49,728 bases of DNA from Fibrobacter succinogenes (GTDB taxonomy: Bacteria; Fibrobacterota; Fibrobacteria; Fibrobacterales; Fibrobacteraceae): the NCBI GenBank assembly GCA_902762305.1, contig CACWNW010000015.1, forward strand, positions 1-49,728, in the 5' to 3' direction. Made by a program: the position numbers and the translations under genes. Within the stretch, counting starts at the first letter, position 1. Every line of letters begins with the position of its first letter. Below are positions 25,860 through 34,427 of the stretch, piece by piece. The notes under the pieces are model-generated. The model worked only from the letters and a program-made list of their open reading frames with translations. It searched no databases and was not told the origin of the DNA.

Positions 25860-28275
25860 TGTCCACCTCGAAGTTGAGCCAGCCGAGCATGGGCTTGAGC
25901 GCCGCAAGCTTGCCGTTCGGGTCTTCCCTGAACTGCGTGTAGATGCGGAACACCTTGTTCTCGAGGCTCGTCTTGTCGATACCCAGGTGGAGCCAGTCGG
26001 CCACCGTGATGAGGTCGGTGATGTACTTGACGGTCGATTCGTCGATCTTTGCGTACACGTCGTCGATGAGCTTGCTCAGCTTGGCATGGAACATGCGTCC
26101 CGTGCCTCCGAAACTCGGGTTCGTGTCGAGTGCGTTCGCCTCGTCCATCAGATCCTTGATTTCGTCCACAAGCTTTGAATCGGGGCCTTCGAGCAGCTTG
26201 AGCGCTTTGTTGTGGATGCGCGCATTGAGCTCGAGAGAGAGGATCTTTCTCATGGTGTCGGGCAGCGTATGGTCAGGATCGGCGAGGCTGTCGATGGAAA
26301 TGCCGTGGTTCAGTGCGAAGTGCGAGTACGATTCCGTGAGCTTCGTGAGGTGCTTCTGCGTGCAGAGCTTGTTGATGCACTGCAGGGAATCGCTCATGAG
26401 GTCGCGCATGCGCACCACATAGGCGGTGGGGAACAGGCGGCGCAGTTCTTGCGTACTCATGTTCGGGTTTTCGACGAACTTGAGGCCGTTCTGTTCGACG
26501 GATCCCATGGCGACCACGATGTTCACGCGGCCGAGGGGGTCGGTGATGACCAGGTTCGTCGTCTCGCGGGATTCCGCGATGAGCTTGTCTTCGTACCTGA
26601 CGCGCACGAGGGTCTGGCGACGGCGGCTGGAAATCTTTTCCGCCTTCATGCGGGAATCCTTGTCGTCGTAGTTCTCTTCGAGTTCCAGGTGGAAAATCGC
26701 GGCGCGTTCCGCCATCTCCTTGAGGATTACGGGAACGTCGTCTTCGGCATAGCGGGTGAATACCTCGGCTCCGTTCCATTTGTGCTCGTTGCTTGTGGCG
26801 CGGGCGAGGATGCTCAGCACTTCGCTCTTGATATTGTGCCCGAAGGGGAGGAACGGTTCCATGAGCTCGATGGCGCGCAGCGCGTAGCGCATGTTCTGCA
26901 CGGGCTCGAGGCCTTCGATGTCGTTGAAGAACCAGCCGCAGCTTGTGTAGCTGAACAGGCAGAACTTCTGGATTTCGAGGAGGCGGAGGGCCTTGGCGCG
27001 TTCCTTGGCGTCGTCGGGGTGCAACAGCACCGTCTGCAAAAAGTGGTCGGTGCGGGCCTGCTGTTCGGGGGCGACGAGCGTCTCGACATATGCGTCACGC
27101 ACGTCCCACGGGTCCATGGTCGTAAGCCTTTCGATTTCGCGGGCGTAGACGTCGTCGGCCAGGACCTTGAGGTGGTCGAAAGCCTCGCGCAAGGGACCGC
27201 GCCATTTCTGGTTCCAGTCGGGCCCGCCGCCGGTGGAGCATCCGCAGTCGCGGTACCAGCGGCCCACTCCGTGGGCGCAGCTCCAGGCGCAACCTTCGCC
27301 GTGGAAGTTTTTGAGCATCACTTCGTGCTCGGGCGGGAACTTCTCGAGGAACCAGCCGTAGTTGACGGGCACCATGTTGTGCTCGGGAGCGTAGCGGTTG
27401 AAGAGCCATGCGGCGCACATGTCGCCGAAGGGCTCGTGGTGGCCGTAGCTTTCGCCGTCGGTACCGATGCTTACAAGTTGCGCTTCTTTGCGGTTGGCGT
27501 CCCAGGCGTCGGCGATGCGGCGCCCGAACGTTCCCGCGTCGCGCAGGAGGTGCTCGAACCCTACGGCCGAAGAAAGCCAGGGGTTGTAGAAGAATACGTC
27601 GAGGTAGCCGTCACAGACGGGCTTGCCGTCCTTGTCGCGCGGGTACACGCGGTAGGGGCGTGTCGTGTCGATATCGGTGTTGCTGCATCCGGTCCATTCT
27701 TCGGTACCGAACTTGCGGAATTTATCGGCCTGCGTAGGCGAGAGGATGGTGTACTTGATTCCCGCCTTGATGAGCTCCACGACGGTCTCGAGGTTGATTG
27801 CCGTTTCGGCAAGCCACATTGCCTCGGGCATGCGTCCAAAATGGAACTTGAAATCTTCGATGCCCCAGCGGATTTGCGTGCGCTTGTCGCGTTCGCTCGC
27901 GAGAGGCATGATGATATGGTTGTAGACTTGTGCAATCGCGTTGCCATGCCCGAGCCGCTCGAAGCTCTTCTTGTCGGCTTCCTGGATGCGCCTGTAGGTA
28001 TCGGGCGTGTTCGTGCGAATCCAACCCATGAGCGTAGGGCCCATGTTGAAACTCATGAATTCGTAGTTGTTTACGATATCTACGATACGACCATACGGAT
28101 TAAGGATACGGCTTGCGGAATTGGGGCTGTAACACTGGCTGGCGATACGGTCGTTCCAGTCGTGGTTGGGGCGTGCGCTGGGCTGGTTCTCGATGACGCC
28201 AGTCCATGGATTTTCACGCGGCGGCTGGTAAAAATGGCCGTGGATGGTAAAATAGAGGGGGTGCTTTTCGCTCAT
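25852..28275 (-). CDS. glycoside hydrolase family 57 protein with DUF3536-type C-terminus
   Basis: 807 residues, no signal peptide, so cytoplasmic. The N-terminal GH57 barrel shows FTIHGHFYQPPREN, the nucleophile region MWLAET (about 159) and the acid/base-region sequence TDGESYGHHEPFGD (about 272). The C-terminal half matches the DUF3536 layout. GH57 enzymes cleave or rearrange alpha-glucans, so a role in glycogen turnover is plausible. The start is ATG 28275; the in-frame TTG at 28284 would overlap the promoter. Confidence 0.88.
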   Translation of the reverse strand: MSEKHPLYFTIHGHFYQPPRENPWTGVIENQPSARPNHDWNDRIASQCYSPNSASRILNPYGRIVDIVNNYEFMSFNMGPTLMGWIRTNTPDTYRRIQEADKKSFERLGHGNAIAQVYNHIIMPLASERDKRTQIRWGIEDFKFHFGRMPEAMWLAETAINLETVVELIKAGIKYTILSPTQADKFRKFGTEEWTGCSNTDIDTTRPYRVYPRDKDGKPVCDGYLDVFFYNPWLSSAVGFEHLLRDAGTFGRRIADAWDANRKEAQLVSIGTDGESYGHHEPFGDMCAAWLFNRYAPEHNMVPVNYGWFLEKFPPEHEVMLKNFHGEGCAWSCAHGVGRWYRDCGCSTGGGPDWNQKWRGPLREAFDHLKVLADDVYAREIERLTTMDPWDVRDAYVETLVAPEQQARTDHFLQTVLLHPDDAKERAKALRLLEIQKFCLFSYTSCGWFFNDIEGLEPVQNMRYALRAIELMEPFLPFGHNIKSEVLSILARATSNEHKWNGAEVFTRYAEDDVPVILKEMAERAAIFHLELEENYDDKDSRMKAEKISSRRRQTLVRVRYEDKLIAESRETTNLVITDPLGRVNIVVAMGSVEQNGLKFVENPNMSTQELRRLFPTAYVVRMRDLMSDSLQCINKLCTQKHLTKLTESYSHFALNHGISIDSLADPDHTLPDTMRKILSLELNARIHNKALKLLEGPDSKLVDEIKDLMDEANALDTNPSFGGTGRMFHAKLSKLIDDVYAKIDESTVKYITDLITVADWLHLGIDKTSLENKVFRIYTQFREDPNGKLAALKPMLGWLNFEVDNV

Positions 28276-28282
28276 GTTTGAC

Positions 28283-28288
28283 AATATA
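28283..28288 (-). promoter_or_regulatory. TATATT -10-like element, leaderless start of the GH57 operon
   Basis: On the minus strand TATATT is followed by GTCAAAC (7 nt) and ATG 28275, with no ribosome binding site. Confidence 0.5.
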
Positions 28289-28316
28289 GAAAATGATATA
28301 GAAAATGCAGGGAAAA

Positions 28317-28343
28317 GTAAAACGCCCGTACGGGAACGGGCGT
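28317..28343 (-). terminator. terminator of the GH5 mannanase gene
   Basis: ACGCCCGT and ACGGGCGT are perfect 8-bp arms around 6 nt; on the minus strand TTTT follows. It lies 35 nt past the mannanase stop. Confidence 0.75.
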
Positions 28344-28377
28344 CAGGTGGATAAAGTGGCGAAAATTCGCAAATAGG

Positions 28378-30255
28378 CTATCTGAGCATTACGGGCCTGG
28401 TAACGGTCGTTCCTGCGTATTTCGCACGGACGATGTACTTGCCTGCCGGAATCTGCGCGAGGCTGAAGGCGTAGCTGCCTGGTGCGAGAGTGCCATGGAA
28501 GAGTGTGGCGATGCGCTTGCCGTTCATGCTGAATACGTCGACACTCACGTTGCCCGCCTTGGCTGTGGTGAGCGAAACGGAACTGCCGGCGATAGCGAAC
28601 GAATGGCCTGCCTTGTCGGCCGTTGACATATGCCCGATTCTATGCGAGTTGGCGTCGAATACGATCTTGATTTCGGGAATCATTTCTTCGGTGTTCTCGA
28701 AACCGCGGCTGAAGGCATCGTACTTGTCGCTGTTGAAGTCCCAGAGAACCTGGTCGCCCGCCTTGAAGTTGTCGTACAGGATGGTGCCGGTATAGCCCGC
28801 GGCGTAGTTTGCGATGACGACGCTCAGGGTCTGGTTGCGGTCGGCGAAGTTCGAAATGTCGAAGGAGCAGGTGACTGTTTCGCCTGCGGGCAAAATGCAT
28901 GCGCCGTTGTCGTCGTTCACCGGAGTCCAGGTCCATTCGCTTGTCAGTTTGAAAATCAGGTGCAACTGGGCGTCGCTTGTGCTCTGGTTCGTCGCTTCGA
29001 ACGTGAATGTGTTGGCCTTGCTCAAATCCCATGTCTTCTGGTATTCGATTTGCGCATTGTCGCCACCGTAGGTCACCGCCATCTTGCCGTCGCCTCCTTC
29101 CTGGCTTATCGCGACGTCCTTGATTTTGATGGATGCCTCTTCTGCTGCGGCGAGAGCCTTCATGGCTTCGAGCGCGGGTTCTATGGTGTAGGTGTAGCCG
29201 CCGAACTGCGATTCGGTCTTGTCGCCGATGTACTGCCAGGCGAGTGCGCCCGCATAACCGCCGTCAAATGCCTTGCGGTAGCATTCTGTGGTAGAAATTT
29301 CGGTTTTTGCCGCGAAATTCGACCTGTAGGTATCGCCCTTCCAGCCACTAGCCGGGAATTCACCGATAATCATCGGCTTGGAATCGTATTTGTATTTCGC
29401 AGCCATTTGTGCTGCCGTATTCACGAAGGGCGAAACGTCGTTGTTCTGGTAATACGGGTAGTAGTGCGTCTGGAAAAAGTCGAGCGTTCCCTTGGCTTCG
29501 CCGCCTGCGGCGATGAGTTCCGCATCGTTCCACCAGCTCTGATACTGGATATTCACGCTGCCTGTGGACACGAGCAGTTCAGGATTCGTCGTGTGGATGG
29601 CGGCTGCAACTTTGTTTGTAAACTTCTGGAGGAGGGCCTTGTCGAGTTTCTTGGTTGTCCAGCCCACGCTTGTCATGCCTTCGGGCTCGTTGAACACTTC
29701 CCAGGTCATCAGGGCCTTATGGTTGCCGATTGCCTTCACGACGGGAACGAGAACGTTGTCGATAAACGCTTTGGTGCCCTCGTCTTCGAACAGTTTTTCG
29801 TTCGCGGTGATGTCAAGTTTCTCGTTGTAGAGTCCCCACTGGCCCGGTTCCATCAGGTTGTGGCTGAAGAGGCACATCGAGACCATCACGCCGTATTCCT
29901 CGGCGATGTCCAGGGCCTTCTTCATGTTGGCGACGGTATTTGCCTTGGGGCCGGTCACCAAGTGCGTGCTCTGGTCGATAGTCGGGCTCTGGCTCATGTT
30001 GTTGAAGAGCCACCAGCGGATGGCATTGCCGCCCGCGGCGCGCGTGCCTTCCACGGCCTTGCGCCAGGCGTTCTCGTTCAGCGGGGAGTCGCCCACGTCG
30101 GAGTTGTAGTCGCTCCAGGCGAGGTTCGTGCCCGAGAAGAAAATCTTCTTGCCGTTATAGAGTAGGTCGGTTCCGCTCACGGTGAGTCCCGGGGCGGCGA
30201 AAGCGCTTCCGCCGAGCAGTGCGGCGACAAGCAGGGTCTTGAAACTGTTTTTCAT
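28378..30255 (-). CDS. secreted GH5 glycanase, probable mannanase, with C-terminal module
   Basis: 625 residues. The start at ATG 30255 follows GAGGA by 7 nt. Signal peptide (LLVAALLGGSAFA), GH5 barrel with acid/base Glu in WEVFNEPEG (about 190) and nucleophile Glu in IIGEFPASG (about 297), then a beta-sandwich region (about 355-520, with TILYDNFKAGDQVLWDF) that may bind carbohydrate, and a terminal module (VSVDVFSMNGKRIATLF...YIVRAKY). Two GH26 genes lie just upstream on the same strand, which favours beta-mannan as substrate; other GH5 activities are possible. Confidence 0.87.
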   Translation of the reverse strand: MKNSFKTLLVAALLGGSAFAAPGLTVSGTDLLYNGKKIFFSGTNLAWSDYNSDVGDSPLNENAWRKAVEGTRAAGGNAIRWWLFNNMSQSPTIDQSTHLVTGPKANTVANMKKALDIAEEYGVMVSMCLFSHNLMEPGQWGLYNEKLDITANEKLFEDEGTKAFIDNVLVPVVKAIGNHKALMTWEVFNEPEGMTSVGWTTKKLDKALLQKFTNKVAAAIHTTNPELLVSTGSVNIQYQSWWNDAELIAAGGEAKGTLDFFQTHYYPYYQNNDVSPFVNTAAQMAAKYKYDSKPMIIGEFPASGWKGDTYRSNFAAKTEISTTECYRKAFDGGYAGALAWQYIGDKTESQFGGYTYTIEPALEAMKALAAAEEASIKIKDVAISQEGGDGKMAVTYGGDNAQIEYQKTWDLSKANTFTFEATNQSTSDAQLHLIFKLTSEWTWTPVNDDNGACILPAGETVTCSFDISNFADRNQTLSVVIANYAAGYTGTILYDNFKAGDQVLWDFNSDKYDAFSRGFENTEEMIPEIKIVFDANSHRIGHMSTADKAGHSFAIAGSSVSLTTAKAGNVSVDVFSMNGKRIATLFHGTLAPGSYAFSLAQIPAGKYIVRAKYAGTTVTRPVMLR

Positions 30256-30375
30256 GGAAACATCCTCATTCATTTACGGCATAAAATAAATAAAAAGGAC
30301 GAAAATAGGAGATTTTCGCCTTCAGGGTGTTGACAGGAATCCCCGGATTTGTCCACGCCTCTTGATAGAGTTGTT

Positions 30376-32148
30376 CTAGCGCACGAGTATGGGCCTTGTG
30401 GCCGTAAATTCGGCTTCCTTCACGCGTACGATGTAGCGCCCCTTGGGCATGTTCTCGAGGCTGAACGAGTAGCTGCCGGCCTTTATGTTGCCGTTGTAGA
30501 GGGTGGCGATATGCTTGCCGTTCATGCCGAATACGTCGACCGAGACGTTGCCGGATTTTGCCGCCGTGAACGAGACGATATTGCCGGAGACATCGACCTT
30601 GGATTCTGCAACCGTGGGCGCCGTAGGCTTGTTGCCGACGGGTTCCACCTTGTACTTGTCCCAGCCGGGCATGTCCTCGAGCGTGATGGTGTATTCGTTG
30701 TTCATCACGGTATTCCAACTTTCAGCGTTGTTGTCGTTCGCCCAGCTTTCCATGGCGTAGTCGCCGTACCAGGGCATGAACCAGCTCCAGTTGGCGCCAT
30801 CGGCCTTCATGCTGTCGGGGTAGGGGACGGAACCGTTTTCGGACAGGGTGACAATCTTCTTGGCGCCGTACATTTCCTTGACTTTCTCGAACGAGCTGAT
30901 GAGCGATGCGTGGTTCGCTTCGCGCGGGTAGTAATAGTAGTCGCGGCCTACAATGTCCACGTATTCATCACCGGGGTACCAGTCCAGAGCATCGGTCGCC
31001 TCGTCGGTTGTCCACACCCAGATCAGGTTGTGCAGCCCCTTCTTGTTCACGAAGGTGTCGAACATGAGCTTGTACAGCGCCACGCAGGGTTCGGCACCGT
31101 CCGTGCCCCACCAGAACCATGCCCCGCTCGCTTCGTGCAGCGGGCGCCAGATGAGTGCGATTCCCTCTTTTTGCAGGGTAAGGAGCGAATCGGCGACAAT
31201 TTCCATGTCGCGGACAATCGCCTTGTATTCGTCGCTTTCGGTCTTCCATTTCTTGGCCTCGGAATCGTAGGCCTTGGTGATGCTGAATTCGGTGTAGGGC
31301 GTGTTTCCGCTAGACTGCGTGTAGAACGCCTCGACCTCCTTCATCGGGTCTTTCCAGTGCCAGTTGAATGCGGGGATTCCGCCGGCTTTCCAGACGGTTT
31401 TCGCCATCTCGAGCGAGGCGTGCGTGTATCCCTGGTACCACTGTTCGTCGGATTTCGCTCCGGTGGCGTGCATGAAGTCGAAACCCACGAGGGCCACGTT
31501 CTTGCCGCTCGCCTTGTTGATGTAGCTGAGTTCCGTCTGGGTCGTGAAATCCTGCGGGGTGTACTGCCCGTTGTTCTCGAAGGGGCGATCCGTCATGACA
31601 CCGCTGATGGTGCGCTTGCCGAAGTTCTCGAGGAGGAATCCGTAGAGCTTCTGTGCGCTTTCGGTCGGTTCGGGTGTGACGGGCGTGGGGCTGATATTCC
31701 AGGGGGTCGCCTCGAATTCGGTAATCTCGATGTAGTCGATCTGGACCCATCCCCAGGACTTCTCGATGCCGATGGTGTTCTTGCCCTTGGAAAGTTTGAT
31801 TTTTCCGGCACCCTTGATGACCGTGAATTCGTCGGTGAGGCCGAAGCTGACCTGGCCTGCGGAATTGCCGTTCAGGGTCAGGTTCTGTATCTTGTTGGTA
31901 CGGTCGGAGGGGAGCTTGTAGTTGATGAACAGCGTGTAGTAGCCGTCTTTAGGCATGTCGACATTGAACAGGAGGTTTCCCGAGCCCATGTCGACGTACT
32001 TGCCGCCCGATGCCTTCGCGTCGGTGAGCGTCTCGATTTCGTGGTCGTCGGCGGGGATGGCGTCTTCCGCCTCGTAGCGGAGGGCCTCGGCCATCGAATA
32101 GCCTGTGAATGTAATTGCGGATGCGGTCAGCAGCTTGAATATATTCAT
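30376..32148 (-). CDS. secreted GH26 beta-mannanase with N-terminal CBM35-like domain
   Basis: 590 residues. GGAG, 7 nt before ATG, supports the start. Signal peptide to about 22, a CBM35-like domain (about 23-148: YEAEDA, YTLFINY, DYIEI), then a GH26 barrel with acid/base Glu in RPLHEASGAWFWWG (about 338) and nucleophile Glu in LSENGSVP (about 437). The C-terminal module begins VSGNIVSFTAAKSGNVSVDV and its first 26 residues are identical to those of the next GH26. It is predicted to cut beta-1,4-mannan outside the cell. Confidence 0.92.
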   Translation of the reverse strand: MNIFKLLTASAITFTGYSMAEALRYEAEDAIPADDHEIETLTDAKASGGKYVDMGSGNLLFNVDMPKDGYYTLFINYKLPSDRTNKIQNLTLNGNSAGQVSFGLTDEFTVIKGAGKIKLSKGKNTIGIEKSWGWVQIDYIEITEFEATPWNISPTPVTPEPTESAQKLYGFLLENFGKRTISGVMTDRPFENNGQYTPQDFTTQTELSYINKASGKNVALVGFDFMHATGAKSDEQWYQGYTHASLEMAKTVWKAGGIPAFNWHWKDPMKEVEAFYTQSSGNTPYTEFSITKAYDSEAKKWKTESDEYKAIVRDMEIVADSLLTLQKEGIALIWRPLHEASGAWFWWGTDGAEPCVALYKLMFDTFVNKKGLHNLIWVWTTDEATDALDWYPGDEYVDIVGRDYYYYPREANHASLISSFEKVKEMYGAKKIVTLSENGSVPYPDSMKADGANWSWFMPWYGDYAMESWANDNNAESWNTVMNNEYTITLEDMPGWDKYKVEPVGNKPTAPTVAESKVDVSGNIVSFTAAKSGNVSVDVFGMNGKHIATLYNGNIKAGSYSFSLENMPKGRYIVRVKEAEFTATRPILVR

Positions 32149-32205
32149 AGGGAATCTCCAGTACCTAAGATAATTTAATCAACAACTGGTCATCGTTTCT
32201 TTGAC

Positions 32206-32244
32206 AAAAAAGCCCCGCGGAATGGGGGTATACTCCGCAGGGCT
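32206..32244 (-). terminator. terminator of the second GH26 mannanase gene
   Basis: AGCCCCGCGGA (32211-32221) pairs with TCCGCAGGGCT (32234-32244) with one mismatch, and a T run follows on the minus strand. It separates this gene's transcript from the next GH26. Confidence 0.75.
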
Positions 32245-32264
32245 AGGGGTTCTTAAGGAGAAAA

Positions 32265-34199
32265 TTACTTGATGAGCACCGGGCGGGTGGCGGTAATGCC
32301 TGCACCGTTCACGCGTACGATGTAGCGGCCCCTGGGCATGTCGGTGAGGCTGAACGCGTAGCTTCCGGCTCCGAGATGGCCCTTGTAGAGGGTCGAGACG
32401 CGCTTGCCGTTCATGCCGAACACGTCGACCGAGACGTTGCCGGACTTTGCCGCCGTGAACGAGACGATGTTGCCGGAGACGCTGAATTTCGATGCCGCGT
32501 TTGCCTGCACGGGCCTGATGGCGTCGGAACCGGGCGGAAGCACCTTGACTTCGACGAGTGCGCCCTGTTCCACCTTGATTTTCTGTGCGGTGTTGAAGTC
32601 GTTGATGAGCGTAGTTCCGTCAACCATCACGTCGTCGTAGTACACGGTCCCGTTGAAGCCTGCGGCGAATACTTCGAGGTAGACCTTCGAGATGTTGCCC
32701 ATGAAGTTCGTGTAGTCTTCGCCTTCCAGCACGACTTTGTCCTTGGCCGTGGTGGTGAGGTCGATTTCGCAAATCGTGGAGTCGCCCGCGTTGATCCAGC
32801 AGCCGTCGGGCTGTGCCCAGGCCCAGTCCGGAGCGCCGGTGAGGAAGGCGACCGTGAACCAGATTCCGGACATGGAATTGGTGTTGTAGACCTTCATCGT
32901 GAGCTTCTTGGCAGAAGAGAGGTCGGGGATGTTCTTGTCGAGGATGACGACGTTGCCCTTGGCGGTGTCTTCGCCGCCTGCGGAGAACTTCACCTGGAGC
33001 CAGCCGTTCGTGGCGAGGTCGCCCGGGAACACTTCCTCGATCTTGCGTGCGGTATCGAGCTTGCCGAGTTCATAGCCGATATTGCATGCGGCGACCGGAG
33101 TCGTGGAAATGGTGTACTTGTCCCAGCCCGGCATGTTTTCGAGGCTGATGGTGCAGGGGCTTTCCATGTTCGCCTTCCACACGGATTCCACGGTCTGGTC
33201 CAGGAACTTGCCGTTCCAGCTCTGGTACCAGGGCATCCACCAAGCCCAGGTGGTCTTTGCTGCGGTCATGGCAGAAATATCGGGAATGGAGCCGTTTTCG
33301 GAAACAGCGAACATCTTGTCGCTACCGAAGTTGGTGGTCAGTTCGGCGTAGGCCTTGGTGTACTTGGAGGTGTAATCCCATGCTTCGTAAATGTCGAGGC
33401 TTATCACGTCGTACTTGGTGGCACCCGGATTCCAGCCGGTATCCTTGGCGTATTCGGGGTTCCACACCCACACGAGGTTTTTGACGCCCTTCACGCCCAC
33501 CATCTCGTCGTATATGAGGTTGTAGAGCGCCTGGAACGCGGCACCGCCCTTGGTGCCCCACCAGAACCATGCTCCGCTTGCTTCGTGGAGCGGGCGGAAG
33601 ATTGCGGCGACACCCGCCTGTTGCAGGCCGAGGAACATGTCGGCAATCTCGTCGATGTCGCTCACCAGCTGCTTGTAGGTCTCGCTTTCCTTGTTCCAGG
33701 TGCAGTTTGCGGTGCATGCGGGGTCCGCGAAACCCTGCGTAAAGTCGAAGTCGGTGAATTCGTCTGCGTTGCCCGACTTGGTGTAGAATGCGTCAATCTT
33801 GTCGCTCGGGTCTTTCCAGTGCCAGGTGAACGCCGGAATGCCGCCCTGGTTCCACAGGTCCTTTGCCGCGTCGAGTGCCATCTGCGTGTAGCTCTTGTAC
33901 CAGGAATCGCTGGCCTTTACGCCGGTAGCGAACAGGAAATCGAACCCCACGAGGGCGGGGTATTTTCCGGTGCGGATGTTGAAGGTGTCCACATCTACGA
34001 GTTCCTTGAAATTCTCGGAATTCACGTCGCCCGTCATGACGCCCGAAACGGTGCGGACGCCGTAGTTGGTGGCGAGGAAGTTGTAGAGCTTCTTGGCTCC
34101 ATCGGTAGCCCCTTCGGTGACGGGGGTGTAGCTGATGGCGGCGCTTGCCGTAACGGCTGCGGCAAGCCCGAGGGAAACGAAAATCTTTTGGATATCCAT
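32265..34199 (-). CDS. secreted GH26 beta-mannanase with internal CBM-like domain
   Basis: 644 residues. AAGGA, 7 nt before ATG 34199, supports the start. Signal peptide (ends ASA), GH26 barrel directly after it with acid/base Glu in RPLHEASGAWFWWG (about 205) and nucleophile Glu in AVSENGSIP (about 300), a beta-sandwich binding-type domain (about 385-560, with TVYYDDVMVDG) and the terminal module. It differs from its GH26 neighbour by lacking the N-terminal CBM35-like domain. A TATTTT element (complement of 34225-34230) would give a leader of about 20 nt. Confidence 0.92.
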   Translation of the reverse strand: MDIQKIFVSLGLAAAVTASAAISYTPVTEGATDGAKKLYNFLATNYGVRTVSGVMTGDVNSENFKELVDVDTFNIRTGKYPALVGFDFLFATGVKASDSWYKSYTQMALDAAKDLWNQGGIPAFTWHWKDPSDKIDAFYTKSGNADEFTDFDFTQGFADPACTANCTWNKESETYKQLVSDIDEIADMFLGLQQAGVAAIFRPLHEASGAWFWWGTKGGAAFQALYNLIYDEMVGVKGVKNLVWVWNPEYAKDTGWNPGATKYDVISLDIYEAWDYTSKYTKAYAELTTNFGSDKMFAVSENGSIPDISAMTAAKTTWAWWMPWYQSWNGKFLDQTVESVWKANMESPCTISLENMPGWDKYTISTTPVAACNIGYELGKLDTARKIEEVFPGDLATNGWLQVKFSAGGEDTAKGNVVILDKNIPDLSSAKKLTMKVYNTNSMSGIWFTVAFLTGAPDWAWAQPDGCWINAGDSTICEIDLTTTAKDKVVLEGEDYTNFMGNISKVYLEVFAAGFNGTVYYDDVMVDGTTLINDFNTAQKIKVEQGALVEVKVLPPGSDAIRPVQANAASKFSVSGNIVSFTAAKSGNVSVDVFGMNGKRVSTLYKGHLGAGSYAFSLTDMPRGRYIVRVNGAGITATRPVLIK

Positions 34200-34361
34200 A
34201 CACACGTCCTTTTTGTTTTTCTTGAAAATAGGTTTAGAATCGGCCAAGATAAAGGAAATTCCGAAGTGCACGCAACAAAACGTTGGACGGTTCGCAACAA
34301 GAAAAAGTCCGGAAAAGGGCGTTTTCTGGACGTATTTGGAGGAATTTCTGCTGTTTTTCTT

Positions 34362-34388
34362 TATTCTACGCATATTTTGCGTAGAATA
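34362..34388. promoter_or_regulatory. perfect operator-like inverted repeat, copy 3
   Basis: TATTCTACGC, 7 nt, GCGTAGAATA: a perfect 10-7-10 palindrome, about 160 nt upstream of the first mannanase start and 40 nt past the epimerase stop. It shares arm and spacing with 2376 and 2525. A terminator hairpin is less likely because no T run follows on either strand. Confidence 0.6.
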
Positions 34389-34427
34389 TAAGGCGCGAAT
34401 GACCGGATTTACGAATGCTGCTGCGGT

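Noticed and set aside
26212-28281. 689-codon open frame opposite the GH57 gene
   Set aside because: It mirrors the GH57 gene in the antisense frame, its protein is low-complexity Val/Ala/His/Glu-rich with no domain, and the GH57 frame has clear catalytic motifs. Long antisense frames are common here because of codon bias.
34362-34388. Palindrome read as an intrinsic terminator of the epimerase gene
   Set aside because: No T run follows on either strand, and partial copies with the same spacing occur upstream of genes, which fits an operator better.
28630-34391. Long plus-strand open frames opposite the three mannanase genes
   Set aside because: All are antisense shadows of GH5/GH26 genes with known motifs, have no ribosome binding site and no recognisable product.
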